Origin: Eleusine coracana subsp. coracana
Lineage: Eukaryota > Streptophyta > Magnoliopsida > Poales > Poaceae
DNA length: 64,000 bases
Direction of reading: 5' to 3'
Assembly: GCA_032690845.1 (NCBI GenBank)
Contig: CM064421.1
Span: 35,144,963 to 35,208,962 of the forward strand
How positions within the stretch are numbered: position 1 is the first letter of the stretch; each line of letters opens with the position of its first letter. The position numbers and the translations under genes were made by a program. The notes below the pieces were generated by a model. The model was not told the origin of the DNA. It did not search any database and worked only from the letters and a program-made list of their open reading frames with translations. Shown piece by piece: positions 11,331 to 21,600 of this stretch.

Positions 11331-12150
11331 TCTCTTCATCTGGATTCTTTTCGGACTTTGGCTGTTGACTTTGCTTTGGGGGGTGCCCTTTGTGCTTGAA
11401 TTGGATTGGCTTAGGCTTTATGTAATTATTTTCATGTTTCTTATATTTCTTCTTTTGAGGATGCTTGAAATGATTGACATAATCAATCTTTCCAATTTTA
11501 AGTCTTTCCTCTTCTTACACACATCTGGCCATTAATTTATCAATTCCCCACTTTTCCTTCATGTTAAGATAATTGATCACAAAAGGATCAAATTCTTAGG
11601 GAAGAAATGCCATAATAAAATGGACAAGAAAACCATCAGAAATATCCATGTCCATTGTCTTAAGTTTTGCGGCCATGTTACACTTTTTCATAATATGCTC
11701 CCTCAAATTTGCATGAAGAGTATACTTATCTCCAATAAGTCTCTGAATGAGAGTGGTTGCCTATGCTTTAGAGGAACCTTTAAATTGATGCTCAACTTTA
11801 GCCAGATACTCTCTAGCAGTTTGAGCCTCAGGAATTGCTCCTCTAATGCTTTCAACTATGGAGCTCTTAATGATCATTAGACATTTTCTATTTGATTGCT
11901 CCCAGTCATCTTTCTTATCTTCATATTTCTTTTTCAGAGTATCATAATTTTCAACACCCTTATCAGGTTCTATGGGAGCATCATTATGGAGAGCATAATC
12001 AATATTCAGCAAAGCCAGATTAATTTCTAATCTCTCTTTTCAAGAGACGAAATTACTTCCATTTAATTGCTCAAGACCATTAACGAGCCCAGCAATTTGT
12101 GAGGCACTAGATGCTACATAACCAAAAATTTAAGACCATCATAAGAATCA
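11331..12150 (-). pseudogene. Copia gag region, several breaks
   Basis: Minus-strand frames here encode a UBN2/Retrotran_gag-like protein. The clearest is 12012-11761, with WEQSNRKCLMIIKSSI and ARxYLxKVEHQFKGSSKA-like sequence. It is broken by stops and frame changes between 11761 and 11331 and before 12012, so only fragments are open. Confidence 0.75.
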
Positions 12151-12169
12151 TAATAAACTTATTTTATTG

Positions 12170-12420
12170 AGTCAAAACCCAAGTCAGCTACGGCCAGAAA
12201 TGGATTAAGAACAATAAAATGACTGTGAACAAGTATTTACTAATCAGCCACGACCAGAATAATAAATACTAGCCACACATAATTAATGTAGAAACTCCTT
12301 TTACTATCCATGTTCAAGATGAGCTACGGCCAGAAATTGAACAAGAACAGCAAAATATTGTGGACACATATTTATCAATCAGCTACGGCCAAAATGATAG
12401 ACATGTGTCGCACTTAAAAT
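12170..12420. repeat. Imperfect tandem duplication in the Copia leader
   Basis: Two units of about 130 bp (about 12175-12305 and 12310-12420) each contain the motif AGCTACGGCCAGAAAT, then an AT-rich stretch, then a second 'TCAGC(T/C)ACG(G/A)CCA' motif. It lies in the untranslated leader between primer site and gag. Confidence 0.6.
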
Positions 12421-12659
12421 TCTTAATTTGTAGCGAAAACATAAAGACATAAAATATAATAACATAATATTTTGTCCATTATTATCATGATGAGTAGACA
12501 AAATTCTATGTGATTATAAGAGAAAACTTCATGATTTGGCTAAAAGATTAATTATTTAGCCTAATAATTATCCTTAAAAGTTCCCAAAAAAAATTCTCAA
12601 AGAATTTCAAGGAAAGAAGGGGTCTAAAAGATAAAATTCTGGAAATTGTCAGAGTCATT

Positions 12660-13530
12660 TGGCCTGTTAAGGCCCACCTAAAATCCGCCCGTCCTTCTTG
12701 GGCCTGGACCGAAAAGAGCCCATTTAAGCCGTCGGCAGCCGCAGCATGTTGGATCGAGATCCAACGGCCATCAAGCATCGTTGCTTGAGCAAAATCGGAG
12801 ACAACTTCGCTGCCCCCGAAACCCTAGCTCATTCTTTCCTCTCCTCCACATCTCTTTCCTTTCCTCTGGTGGTGACCGAGCGGGCGACTTGCGAGAGAGA
12901 GAAAGGGACGACGGCAGCGTGCGTCGACGAGCCCCACCGACAGCCACCTCGCGAGAGAGAGTGAGAGAGATCAGGCGACGGCAGCGCTGGCGTGGCCCCC
13001 TCGCCGGAGCACGCGTGCGGCCATCAGCTGCGCGCGGCTCCATCGAGTGCGTCTCGACAACGCTTGTTGTTCCCCTCGGAGCTGTGCGCGTTCCTCGGCG
13101 AGGATCCAACTGACGGCGACGACGACCTCGACGGCTTCCCCCCAGATCCCGCAACAACGGCAAGCACCGGCAACCGTCCATGAGTTGGTGCCGCGAGCTT
13201 CACCAAGCCGACACAGCGGCAATGAGCTGTTCCACAGCGCATCGATGGCGATGACATGGCCAAGGTGAGCCCATCACCTTCATCTTTAGTGTTAGGATTC
13301 TTAGTTTTGGGGAAGAAGGAATCTCACTGTAGCTAGGGTTAGGGTTTCATCAAAATCAGGAAAAAAGCCTTAGAATTAAACTTAAATAGATCTAATCCCC
13401 AAACTTCTTGATGCTAAAGCATCAACATCGAAACCCTAGCTACTGATTGCTCACGGATTAGGACTTAATCTTAGAAATTTAACATAAACAGAACATAATC
13501 CTTAGCATCAGGGGTTCAATCTTAAACCAA
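12660..13530. other. GC-rich leader segment of the first Copia element
   Basis: In contrast to the AT-rich element, 12660-13270 is GC-rich, with GAGA-type tracts (near 12893 and 12953) and 'AAACCCTAG' motifs that look like a plant 5' UTR on the plus strand. Several short overlapping open frames exist on both strands with no domain I recognise. It may be the element's native leader or a captured host-gene fragment. Confidence 0.45.
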
Positions 13531-13533
13531 CCA

Positions 13534-13545
13534 GCTCTGATACCA
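13534..13545 (-). other. Primer binding site of the first Copia element
   Basis: The minus strand reads TGGTATCAGAGC one base after the 5' LTR. It is complementary to the 3' end of plant initiator tRNA-Met, the usual primer of plant Copia elements. Confidence 0.92.
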
Positions 13546-13546
13546 C

Positions 13547-13986
13547 TGTTGAACTCGAAGAATCAATGGTCTAAGTACTTTGAACCACCTTGACAGATAG
13601 TAGCTTAGTATATACCTTCGCCTTGAGCTACCATCTTGTGAGATTTGATCTACTTCTATTATTTCTTCTACCAATTGCCCACTCAAGGCTGGAGAGTACC
13701 CTTCCCAGTGCTTACAGTGCTCAAATCGATTGGGCTTTTTTGTGAGGGCAGTAACTTAGACATGAAAATTTTTATCCTTATCCCTTATAGGAGTTGCCCT
13801 CCTATTTATATGCACTGTGCATTGGGGGGGGGGGGGGGGGGGTACACCCCTGGTGTGCTATATTGTCTCTAATCAAGACATGAGTTTAGTATGAACTCTT
13901 TCCCTTAGTCAATTGACCATTTATTACTAGGTCAACAATATTGGCTCATACCAGAAATATCTAGTGATCACTCATTCACACCAACA
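13547..13986 (-). repeat. 5' LTR of the first Copia element
   Basis: 440 bp, beginning TGTTGAACTCG and ending CACACCAACA on the plus strand. It contains a run of 19 G (13824-13842) where the other LTR has five. Confidence 0.93.
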
Positions 13987-15805
13987 ATCGGTGCTAGCAC
14001 CGTCAGTTTGCCACTGTGCCCTACACCATATGCCTTCTAACATCCAGCCCTCCCCACCGTCCTCTTGCTCCAGCAGGGGAGGCCATGACGCTGCCAGACG
14101 GGTACATCGTGAGCCAATCGGTAGAATGTGCGATGCCTACTTAGCTACTTGTGAGAGATTATCAATTCAAGGTACTGTGGACAACAACGAGGCGCAGGGG
14201 AATCCAACATTTCTGGACACGTAGAGGCGAATAGCGTGCGAAGCAGACGAGGAGGAGGTGCTATAGGGAGAGTGACGAGGTGGACAAACAATCGCCATCA
14301 AGATCAGAGTCCAATGACCTGTTTGGTAGCAAGAGGAAGACGAATTAGGAGATGAACTAATGATCAAGTAGCATTTACTAAAACACCCCTAGTTGAGATT
14401 AAATAAATTCTTTAATAAACCTTTTCCATCAACGGCAGATATTAATTGGAAGCGGAGGAACCTCCGGTACCCTTCAAGCACCATAACAAATCTCTTTACA
14501 AACGGCCAAGTGACATGCATGTTTGACGGCTAAAGGCAAGGGCATATTTCCATGAGCCTTGTGGCTATGGAAGTCGTCGATCACATCTCAGATTGTAGCC
14601 GAACCAAGAGCAAGACAGTTCGACTACCGTACCACTTAGTACACGATGCCTATACCATACTCCCTTTATTACAAAACTGTTGTCGTCATTGATTTTTTTT
14701 TATTAACTTTGACCATTCGTCTTATTCAAAATATTTATTCAAATAAAAAAGGTATAAGTTATATTTGAATTTTTTCTAGTGATAAAACAAATTATTATAA
14801 ATACATAATATTTTTTAAATTTTTTTAAGTAAGACGAATGATCAAAGTTAGCGAAAAAAGTCAATGACGACAATAATTTTGGAACGAATAAAGTATACTA
14901 TTAGAAGTAACAAGATTAGAAACAGACTATTAGCAGTAACATGATTACAGACGATTTAATGGGTCATGACGATGACAGTCGGCGCCCTGGTACGCCATTT
15001 GCTGACCGCATTGAATCGAATCCATAATTCCATATCAATCGATGTAGACTCTGCCAGGTCACAATGTATAGGTTGGTGGTGGTTACTCGTTGGGCGGTGA
15101 CGCAAGGACGATGCCATTCATCATGCTCTCAACGATCCAACGGACCGACATTGCTCAGTACTGTCATTGTTATCGAGTCCTTGATCCTTCCCAAAAACGT
15201 TTGATTTTTGCACAAGTCGACCACCTCTGGCTGGGCTCAAAAATATTGGTCCAAGATAAGAACGAATCTGTGGTCTGTGGTCTGTGGATATATATGCTCC
15301 CTGTGGGCTGCAGATCCTAGGTATCCGAAAGGGAACATCCAACCCACGTTTTCCTCGGCCAAAAGTAGCCCAAAGTCGGAGACAGCCCGTTACCTATCTT
15401 CATGCCAAAGTTTGCCTTCTTTTCCACAACCTGACGGTGAGAAATGCGATGAGATTCAAGAAGGTCAAAAGCGCACTTTCTACGTTTGATTGTTTCGAGT
15501 ATTTGACTTCAATGACACCAACTTTTTTTACACATTACTTTGGATCCTACAGAGCGTCAAATGGATGGCGGAGGATACGGGAGTTGGAGAAATATATTTA
15601 TCCGTTTTCCAAGCAAGTCTCTCACGATGCTCAAAATGTCAATACGACCTCTTCCATTTCAATCAAGAAAAATAAATACTGTAAGGAGTATCTGCTTTAG
15701 TCCAGTGTACTACAGAGTGGTTTCGCAGTGGAGACACAACCCTCATCGTGTCAAGCAACTCGCCGGTTTGCGTGACGCGGTTCTCCTTGAGAAGAGTTGA
15801 TTGCT
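13987..15805. other. Spacer between the Copia element and the HMA gene
   Basis: The first 400 bp is GC-richer and continues the sequence left of the retrotransposon. A Stowaway-like MITE follows (14660-14893). The remainder (14900-15805) shows no recognised gene, and the open frames at 15090-15800 overlap each other without domain content. Confidence 0.45.
14660..14893. mobile_element. Degenerate Stowaway-type MITE
   Basis: The ends are CTCCCTTTATTAC on the left and AACGAATAAAG on the right, with TA on each side (14658-14659, 14894-14895). Long complementary arms are visible: GTTGTCGTCATTGA left against TCAATGACGACAAT right, and TTTGACCATTCGTCTTA against its complement. Confidence 0.8.
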
Positions 15806-17215
15806 TCACTTGCTGTCCTTCTTCTCCTCCGCCTTTTTGTCATCTTTCTTCTCCTCTTTCTTCTCCTCCTTCTTTTCCGGCTTCTTCTCTTCCTTTGCGG
15901 GTCCAACCGAGATGATGTCGATCTTCCCGAGTTTCCTCAGCTTCTTTGCGATCGTGACAGTGTCCATGTCGCCTATCACGGTCATCTTATTGTCCTTGAG
16001 GTCTGCAGCTATCGAATCTATGCCTGAACCATGCATGAAGATGTTATTGCATTATACCCATTCAGAGCATCTTCAATTATTATGTAAAAAATTACTCTCT
16101 AAAGACAGGATTTAGCAGATTTTAAATCTATTGAGAGTAAAAAAAAGTCACGTCCTCTAATAACTCTTAATAATTTATTTTCTAAAAATTAAAATCATAT
16201 CATATGTGGTGCAATGATCTGTTGGAAGTAAAAAAACATAAGAATTTATCTTTAGTGAGTTCTAATCGGGTTGGTAAATGTGGAGAATCATAGACCTTAT
16301 TTTAGGAGTTGCTATGTTTAGAGACCATATTTAGAGAACTGTTGGAGTTTTGTTTTTTTTATTACTTCCTAAATTTTAGTTTAGGAACCTCATTTAGATA
16401 ATGGGTTGGAGATGCTCTCATACACCTAGTAATTTATTAGAAGATCTGATTTGAAGTAAGTGATACATGAGAAATTAAGATTCGATTTGCAGTACTATTT
16501 TGAGTTGATTGTATTATTAATGCAGCATAACTAAATAGGCGAAAGTTGTTCCTTTTTTTTTTTGAGCGTTTGCCAACCTCATGCCATGACTCGTGGCCAA
16601 TCATTCACATACAAATGACATATATCATGCATACCAACTTTCTGCATCAGACAAAAGAGAGAGACGCGTTTCAGCCGTTGGATTGATTCGCCGCGTCGTG
16701 TCTGATCAGGCATCACAATAGAGCTCTCCTCCAACTAACAGTTCTACTAGACTAACCACTCTAATATTTATCATCGTCACCTAAATAAATTCAGTTATAG
16801 AAACCAAGTTTCTGAAGAATTATTTCAATTTCAGAGACTATTTTACAGCCTTAGTTTCAGTCCCGATCCTATTAACTGATATTCAGAATTTGCAGCTAGC
16901 GAAACATATTAGATGTAGTGTTATAGTACGTCTTTCATCCAGACTGCTAAACAGAACAAACAATCAAGGAGGGCTTGGGGCTGAATTCTGATATGCTTAC
17001 CGTAGATGTCTGCGACTGCTTCCATAGCTTTCTGCTTCGTCTTGTCGTCGGTCATGGTCGGAACCCGGAGCACCACCTTCTGCTAACATGCATCCATGGA
17101 GCACATCATCAAGATTATTCTTTCATGTCGTTTGAGCCACGAACAGAAGCATCAAGACCATGGAAAAAGCAGGTGAATCGAGGAAAAAGCATCATGATCC
17201 GCGTACCTGAGCCAT
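15806..17215 (-). CDS. HMA-domain (heavy-metal-associated-like) small protein, 101 aa
   Basis: Exons in order are 17215-17207 (9 nt, encoding MAQ), 17079-17001 and 16023-15806; phases agree (9+79+218 = 306 nt) and both introns are GT-AG. The product is a ferredoxin-fold HMA domain at about residues 3-72 (KVVLRVPTMTDDKTKQKAM, then SIAADLKDNKMTVIGDMDTV, then KLGKIDIISVGPA), followed by a Lys/Glu-rich tail. The CxxC metal-binding pair of true metallochaperones is missing (the loop reads PTMTDDKTK), and the tail ends KKDSK with no CaaX isoprenylation box. Rice has a large family of such proteins; some bind or are targeted by blast-fungus effectors, but nothing here shows that for this copy. A TATAA lies about 115 nt upstream. 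Confidence 0.92.
16064..16418. mobile_element. MITE in HMA intron 2
   Basis: The left end AGAGCATCTTCAATTAT is mirrored by ATGGGTTGGAGATGCTCT on the right, giving inverted ends of the GAGCATCTCCAA type common in rice mini-elements. The interior is AT-rich with a few further inverted stretches. I could not define a target duplication with certainty. Confidence 0.75.
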
Positions 17216-17327
17216 CTGAAGTCTTGGACTGACAATAGCAGGCGAGGAGATTGCTCAAAGAGGATGAGAAACCTTTTTGGCAGAAATTGGAGTAAAGGAA
17301 GAGTAGTGGCTGGTGCCTGGTGGCCTC

Positions 17328-17332
17328 TTATA
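17328..17332 (-). promoter_or_regulatory. Putative TATA box of the HMA gene
   Basis: The minus strand reads CTTTATAAGAGG, 113-117 nt upstream of the predicted ATG. Assigned by position and match only. Confidence 0.5.
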
Positions 17333-18369
17333 AAGCTGGAGGTGCAGTGTCTTCTTCGTTTGGATGTTCAGTAGGACAAAGAAAACCCTCTTGGTGTTCT
17401 CACAAGGAGTCTGTTGTTGGGTTCAGTATGCACTTTTTCGACCACAACATTCTATCCGAAAGGAGGAGTGGTCGTCAGCATATGGGCCTTGGACACTCTT
17501 AACCTTGAATATTTAGAATGTACAGAATTGATTTTTTTTTTTGTCCTGTTATCATCTATCGTTTGTGTAGCAATCAAAAAAAAAAAAAAAAAATCTATCG
17601 TTTGTGTAAGTGTAACCGCCTACCTGCGTAAGCCGGCCCGTGTGGTTAACCTCCAGATGTGCGGTGGTTATTATTCAAACACAAAAGACGGACACGTCCT
17701 TTTCAGTATTTCCTGGCGTCAGTCTGTCGATCAGCCGCCCCCCAGTCAAGATCAGTGCGCCACTAATCAGAGACTCTCAATGGCTGAATGACTAAGCCTA
17801 CGTTATAGGAACCTTTTTTTCATGGAAGGAGAATAAATGGTTCTCTTCTTCCTCACTTACTTTGCGTTGATCGTAATGCCGCATCCACATCCACGTCCAC
17901 GTTGCGTTAAGTGGCAGCTCTGTTTCCCCTATGCTTTGTGCTGCTGCCTGTTCGTAAACTCTGTTACCTGGGTCTGGGGATGCTTACTATACCAATGACA
18001 GATCAAGTGATCACTGTTTGGTGCTTAAGCATAGGATGCTACTGAAGCAAGCAAGCAGTAACCCTGTCGAAGTCGCCGTAATCAAGCGCCCGTGACGGCC
18101 CGCCGTCGAGATTCCTTCGGCCTCTTTGACAAAGCATTTACACCAAATCACAAAAGCTGAGAATCGTGGACCAGGTTGTTCTTGACAGGATACCTTCCAC
18201 TTCCGTTCCAGAATTATTCAGTCAGTGTTCTATTCATCATTTATTTCTCTTCTGAATTGGTTCTATTCATCATTTTACTATCTGTAGACCAAGCACAACA
18301 TCGACCTGTTCTGACGGCGAGAAGCAGTTGCAACACGAGTAACCACGACCTTGGGCCACTCCCTACGTT

Positions 18370-18456
18370 GGCCCAACCCAATATTTGAAGGGATTCCTGA
18401 TGGAGGGAGCCTGGCCCAGCCCAATGTTTGAAGGGTTTTCTGATGGAGGGAATGCA
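18370..18456. repeat. Two-copy tandem repeat upstream of the WDR6-like gene
   Basis: Two 45-bp units share 'GGCCCA(A/G)CCCAAT(A/G)TTTGAAGG' and 'CTGATGGAGGGA'. They carry GGCCCA elements, which are typical of promoters of plant translation and housekeeping genes. Confidence 0.65.
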
Positions 18457-18619
18457 AATGGAGCCCCATCGATGAACGAAACCGGTTTGGTTCGGTCAGA
18501 CTGAACCCAACCCAAGCAGGCCGGCCGCCGTCTTCCCGACCAGCTCCGCTCCAACCAACCAGCGGCGGCCAAGCCAAACCCTCCAGAAATCAAAACCCTA
18601 CCACTCCCACGGCTCACCC

Positions 18620-21600
18620 ATGGCCGCCGGCGGCCACCTGCGCCCGGGCTCCTACCTGGGGGACGTCTCCGCGCTCTCCTTCCTTCCCTCCTCCCCACGC
18701 CCCATCCTCCTCGCCGGTACGGTACCCTCCTTCTCCTTCTCCTCTCCCTCTTCCTATTGCCGCTGGCTTGTGCACCGTGAAGCGCGGCGATGTGTGTGTG
18801 ATTGCGCGAATAGGCCTCTGATAACGTCCATTGTCTTCGCCTTATCGTTGCAGGCACCGGATCGGAGCTGCTCGTGTACGAGGTGGGCGCTGCCAGGCTC
18901 CTCGCTTCCTTCCACGTGTTCGATGGAGTGCGCGTCCACGGCATCGAGCCCCGAGGAGGAGACCCTTGTTGTTCCAACTACTCTCTCGCGGTCTTCGGTG
19001 AGAGGAGAGTGAAGCTTTTCTCCCTCGGGCTCGGTGTCGATGCAGAGTACCGCAAAGTGGGTGAACCGCGGCTGGAGCTGCACCAGAGGCTCCCCGGGTT
19101 CGATCACTGGGTGCTTGACGCTTGTTTCCTGGAGGTACCACGCTCGGTTCCCGATTACAGCGTGAAACTTATTGTTCCTACAGTAGTTCTTATGTGGTTT
19201 GGGTACAGGTGGATGGGCTGCTCGCGATTGGTCTGAGTGACAATTCAGTTGCATTGTGGGATCTGAACAAGCGCTTGTTGGTTACCCGAGTGAAATCTCC
19301 AGGTTCGATTACCATCTCTGTGTTCCAAATGACATTATCTATGCTGAATTCTTCATCAATTTTGGGTTATGATGATGCCTTCTGGATGCAGAGAAATGTC
19401 TTTTGTATTCAATGAGAATGTGGGGAGACTCTGTTACGGCACTTCTTGTGGCATCAGGAACTATTTTAAATGAGGTAAGCTTTTCCTGCTCTCAGATGTT
19501 TCTCTTTCAGGTGACTTTCCATGAGGAAGATCACAGCTCAGTAGAAATTCAGTCTCAACATAAATATGTTTCCCAGATTCTTATATGGAAACTGGCAGCC
19601 CAAACACCGGGATCCTCCTCGTATGAAGGGGAAGCACTTGGTGGAAGTAACTACGAAAATGTACATCTTAGTGGCAAGCAGTACATGGCAGTTCATCTTG
19701 GAAGGCTGAAGGAGCATGAAGGTTCAATATTTCGAATAGCCTGGTCTGCTGATGGATCAAAGTTCATGTCTGTTTCTGATGACCGTAGGTTCGTCCATGC
19801 ATCCCACTGCCTGTGCCAGAAGCCTTTTGTTTCCAAACCTTTGCAATATTGTGTATTATTGTTTACCTAGTTTGTTTCTGTTGTTATGACAGTGCTCGCA
19901 TCTGGCGGTTGCGGGCCCAGTCACAGGGATTTGTCAGCCAGGAAGCCAAACAAGCCAATGTTGAGATTATACCAGAATTCACACTTTTTGGGCATAGCGC
20001 TAGGATATGGGATTGCTATATTTCTGAATCTGTAAGTTTGCCAGACCCTTTTTTGCCATCTCTTTTTGGGAGAATGCTTTGATTTACTTCTAACTGCAAC
20101 TGCAATACGACCAAGTATCACTAGTGACTAGACCCAGTTTCTGGAATGGGCAAGAAAACTTTCAGAATTCCAGGTGTTTTCTTTTCATGTTACTGTTTCT
20201 TATGATTTGCAACTGAACTTCCTTTTTTAGTTAGTGATAACTGCTGGCGAGGATTGTACTTGTTGCATTTGGGGAATGGATGGAAAGCTAATTAAGATGT
20301 TCAAAGAACACATGTAAGTTGGAAACATCTAGTAAGTCAGTGACTCATTGTTCAACTACTTAGAATTCCAAAAAGGTGTTTCCCGTGGGGAGAACTCAAT
20401 TTGATGTGATGGTCTAATTTTACAGTGGTCGAGGAATATGGCGATGTTTATATGACCCGAGCTCACTACTTCTGGTCACTGCTGGGTTTGATTCAGCTAT
20501 TAAATTGCAATATCCATTTAAAGACAAAATGGTCTCTGATGATCAGAGTGGTGATGCTGAGGTCTTCATAGTATATTCTCCAACAGTGACAGGGCAGCAT
20601 GGTCCCTTGGACAGGTGTGATTTACTTATGTATTGCGTCATTGCATGCCATCTCCATCTCTCATAGTGTGACAATAAAAATGATTATTCATTTGGTTTAT
20701 CACAGCAAAAGCGAATATGTACGGTGTCTCCACTTTGCAGAAGAAAATCTTATGTATGTTGCCACGAATAATGGATATTTGCATCATGCGGTACTGTCAA
20801 GTTCAGAAGGTGTAAGATGGACGGAAATCATTCGAACCTTTGAGAAAGCTCCAATTATCTGCATGGATGTCGTGACAATGTATTCAGACTTCTATTCGAA
20901 TCAGGAGGACATAGTTGCCCTTGGAGATGGTCGGGGAAATGTTACTATTGCCCGTTTAACCAGTATCGACACGGAACCTAAAATAATTTTATCTTTTACC
21001 TGGCAAGCAGAAAAAGATAGGCAACTACTAGGGGTGCATTGGTGCAAGTCACTTGAATGTAGGTTCGTGGATCCTTAATTTTGTAAAACAGTTTCCATAC
21101 AAGTAAGTCATTATCCCCATTAGATCTTTTTACTATTCTTTGTTGCAGCTACATTTTCACTGCTGATCCTAGGGGCGTGCTTAAGTTATGGAATATAAGG
21201 GATGCAATACTCTCAAATGCTACTCATAGCAATGCAGCTGAGAAGGTTCTACTTGTAGGAGTGTTTGAGTCATCCTTTGGGGCTCGAATCATGTGTTTGG
21301 ATGCATCACCTCGAGAGAAGGTAAATACTTTTATAGTCCAGTACATTTGATGTATAATCTTTATGTGAACATTTTAGGTTAATAAGTGTGGCTATAATTG
21401 TTTTTGTTGTATTGCTAAAATGCTATGACCTCTTAGTCAATAGAAGAGTGAACAAATGAATATCCCTATTATTTGCCTTAATTTTGCCATCCCCGGTTGC
21501 AGATCCTTATAGCGGGTGATAAAAAGGGCAACATTACAGTCTTTCCCTTCCCTGAAATATTGGTAGCTCATGAAAGCAGTGTGACACAACAGAAGACACC

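Larger units (their letters stand above)
6878..13986 (-). mobile_element. Copia LTR retrotransposon (first), 7.1 kb, minus strand
   Basis: The LTRs at 6878-7302 and 13547-13986 are about 97% alike by eye and are flanked by a perfect 5-bp duplication, ATCGG (6873-6877 and 13987-13991). In the minus-strand direction the order is 5' LTR (13986-13547), primer site, a leader of about 1.4 kb, gag, protease, integrase, reverse transcriptase, RNase H, purine tract, 3' LTR. Integrase before reverse transcriptase defines Copia. The coding region has stops and a nested 320-bp solo LTR in the integrase, so the copy is inactive. High LTR similarity suggests a fairly recent insertion. Confidence 0.95.
17216..18619. 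other. Divergent promoter region between the HMA and WDR6-like genes
   Basis: The two genes are transcribed away from each other across this 1.4-kb spacer. It holds the HMA promoter, an A-tract at 17575-17593, and a two-copy tandem repeat just before the WDR6-like 5' UTR (18370-18456). No coding sequence was recognised. Confidence 0.5.

Noticed and set aside
12771..13268. Several open frames of 60-136 codons on both strands in the first Copia leader
   Set aside because: They overlap in five frames, none has domain content, and the stretch lies between primer site and gag.
13330..13352. Telomere-like TAGGGTTAGGGTTT
   Set aside because: Only two repeats inside the Copia leader; such AAACCCTA words are common near plant promoters and do not show telomeric origin.
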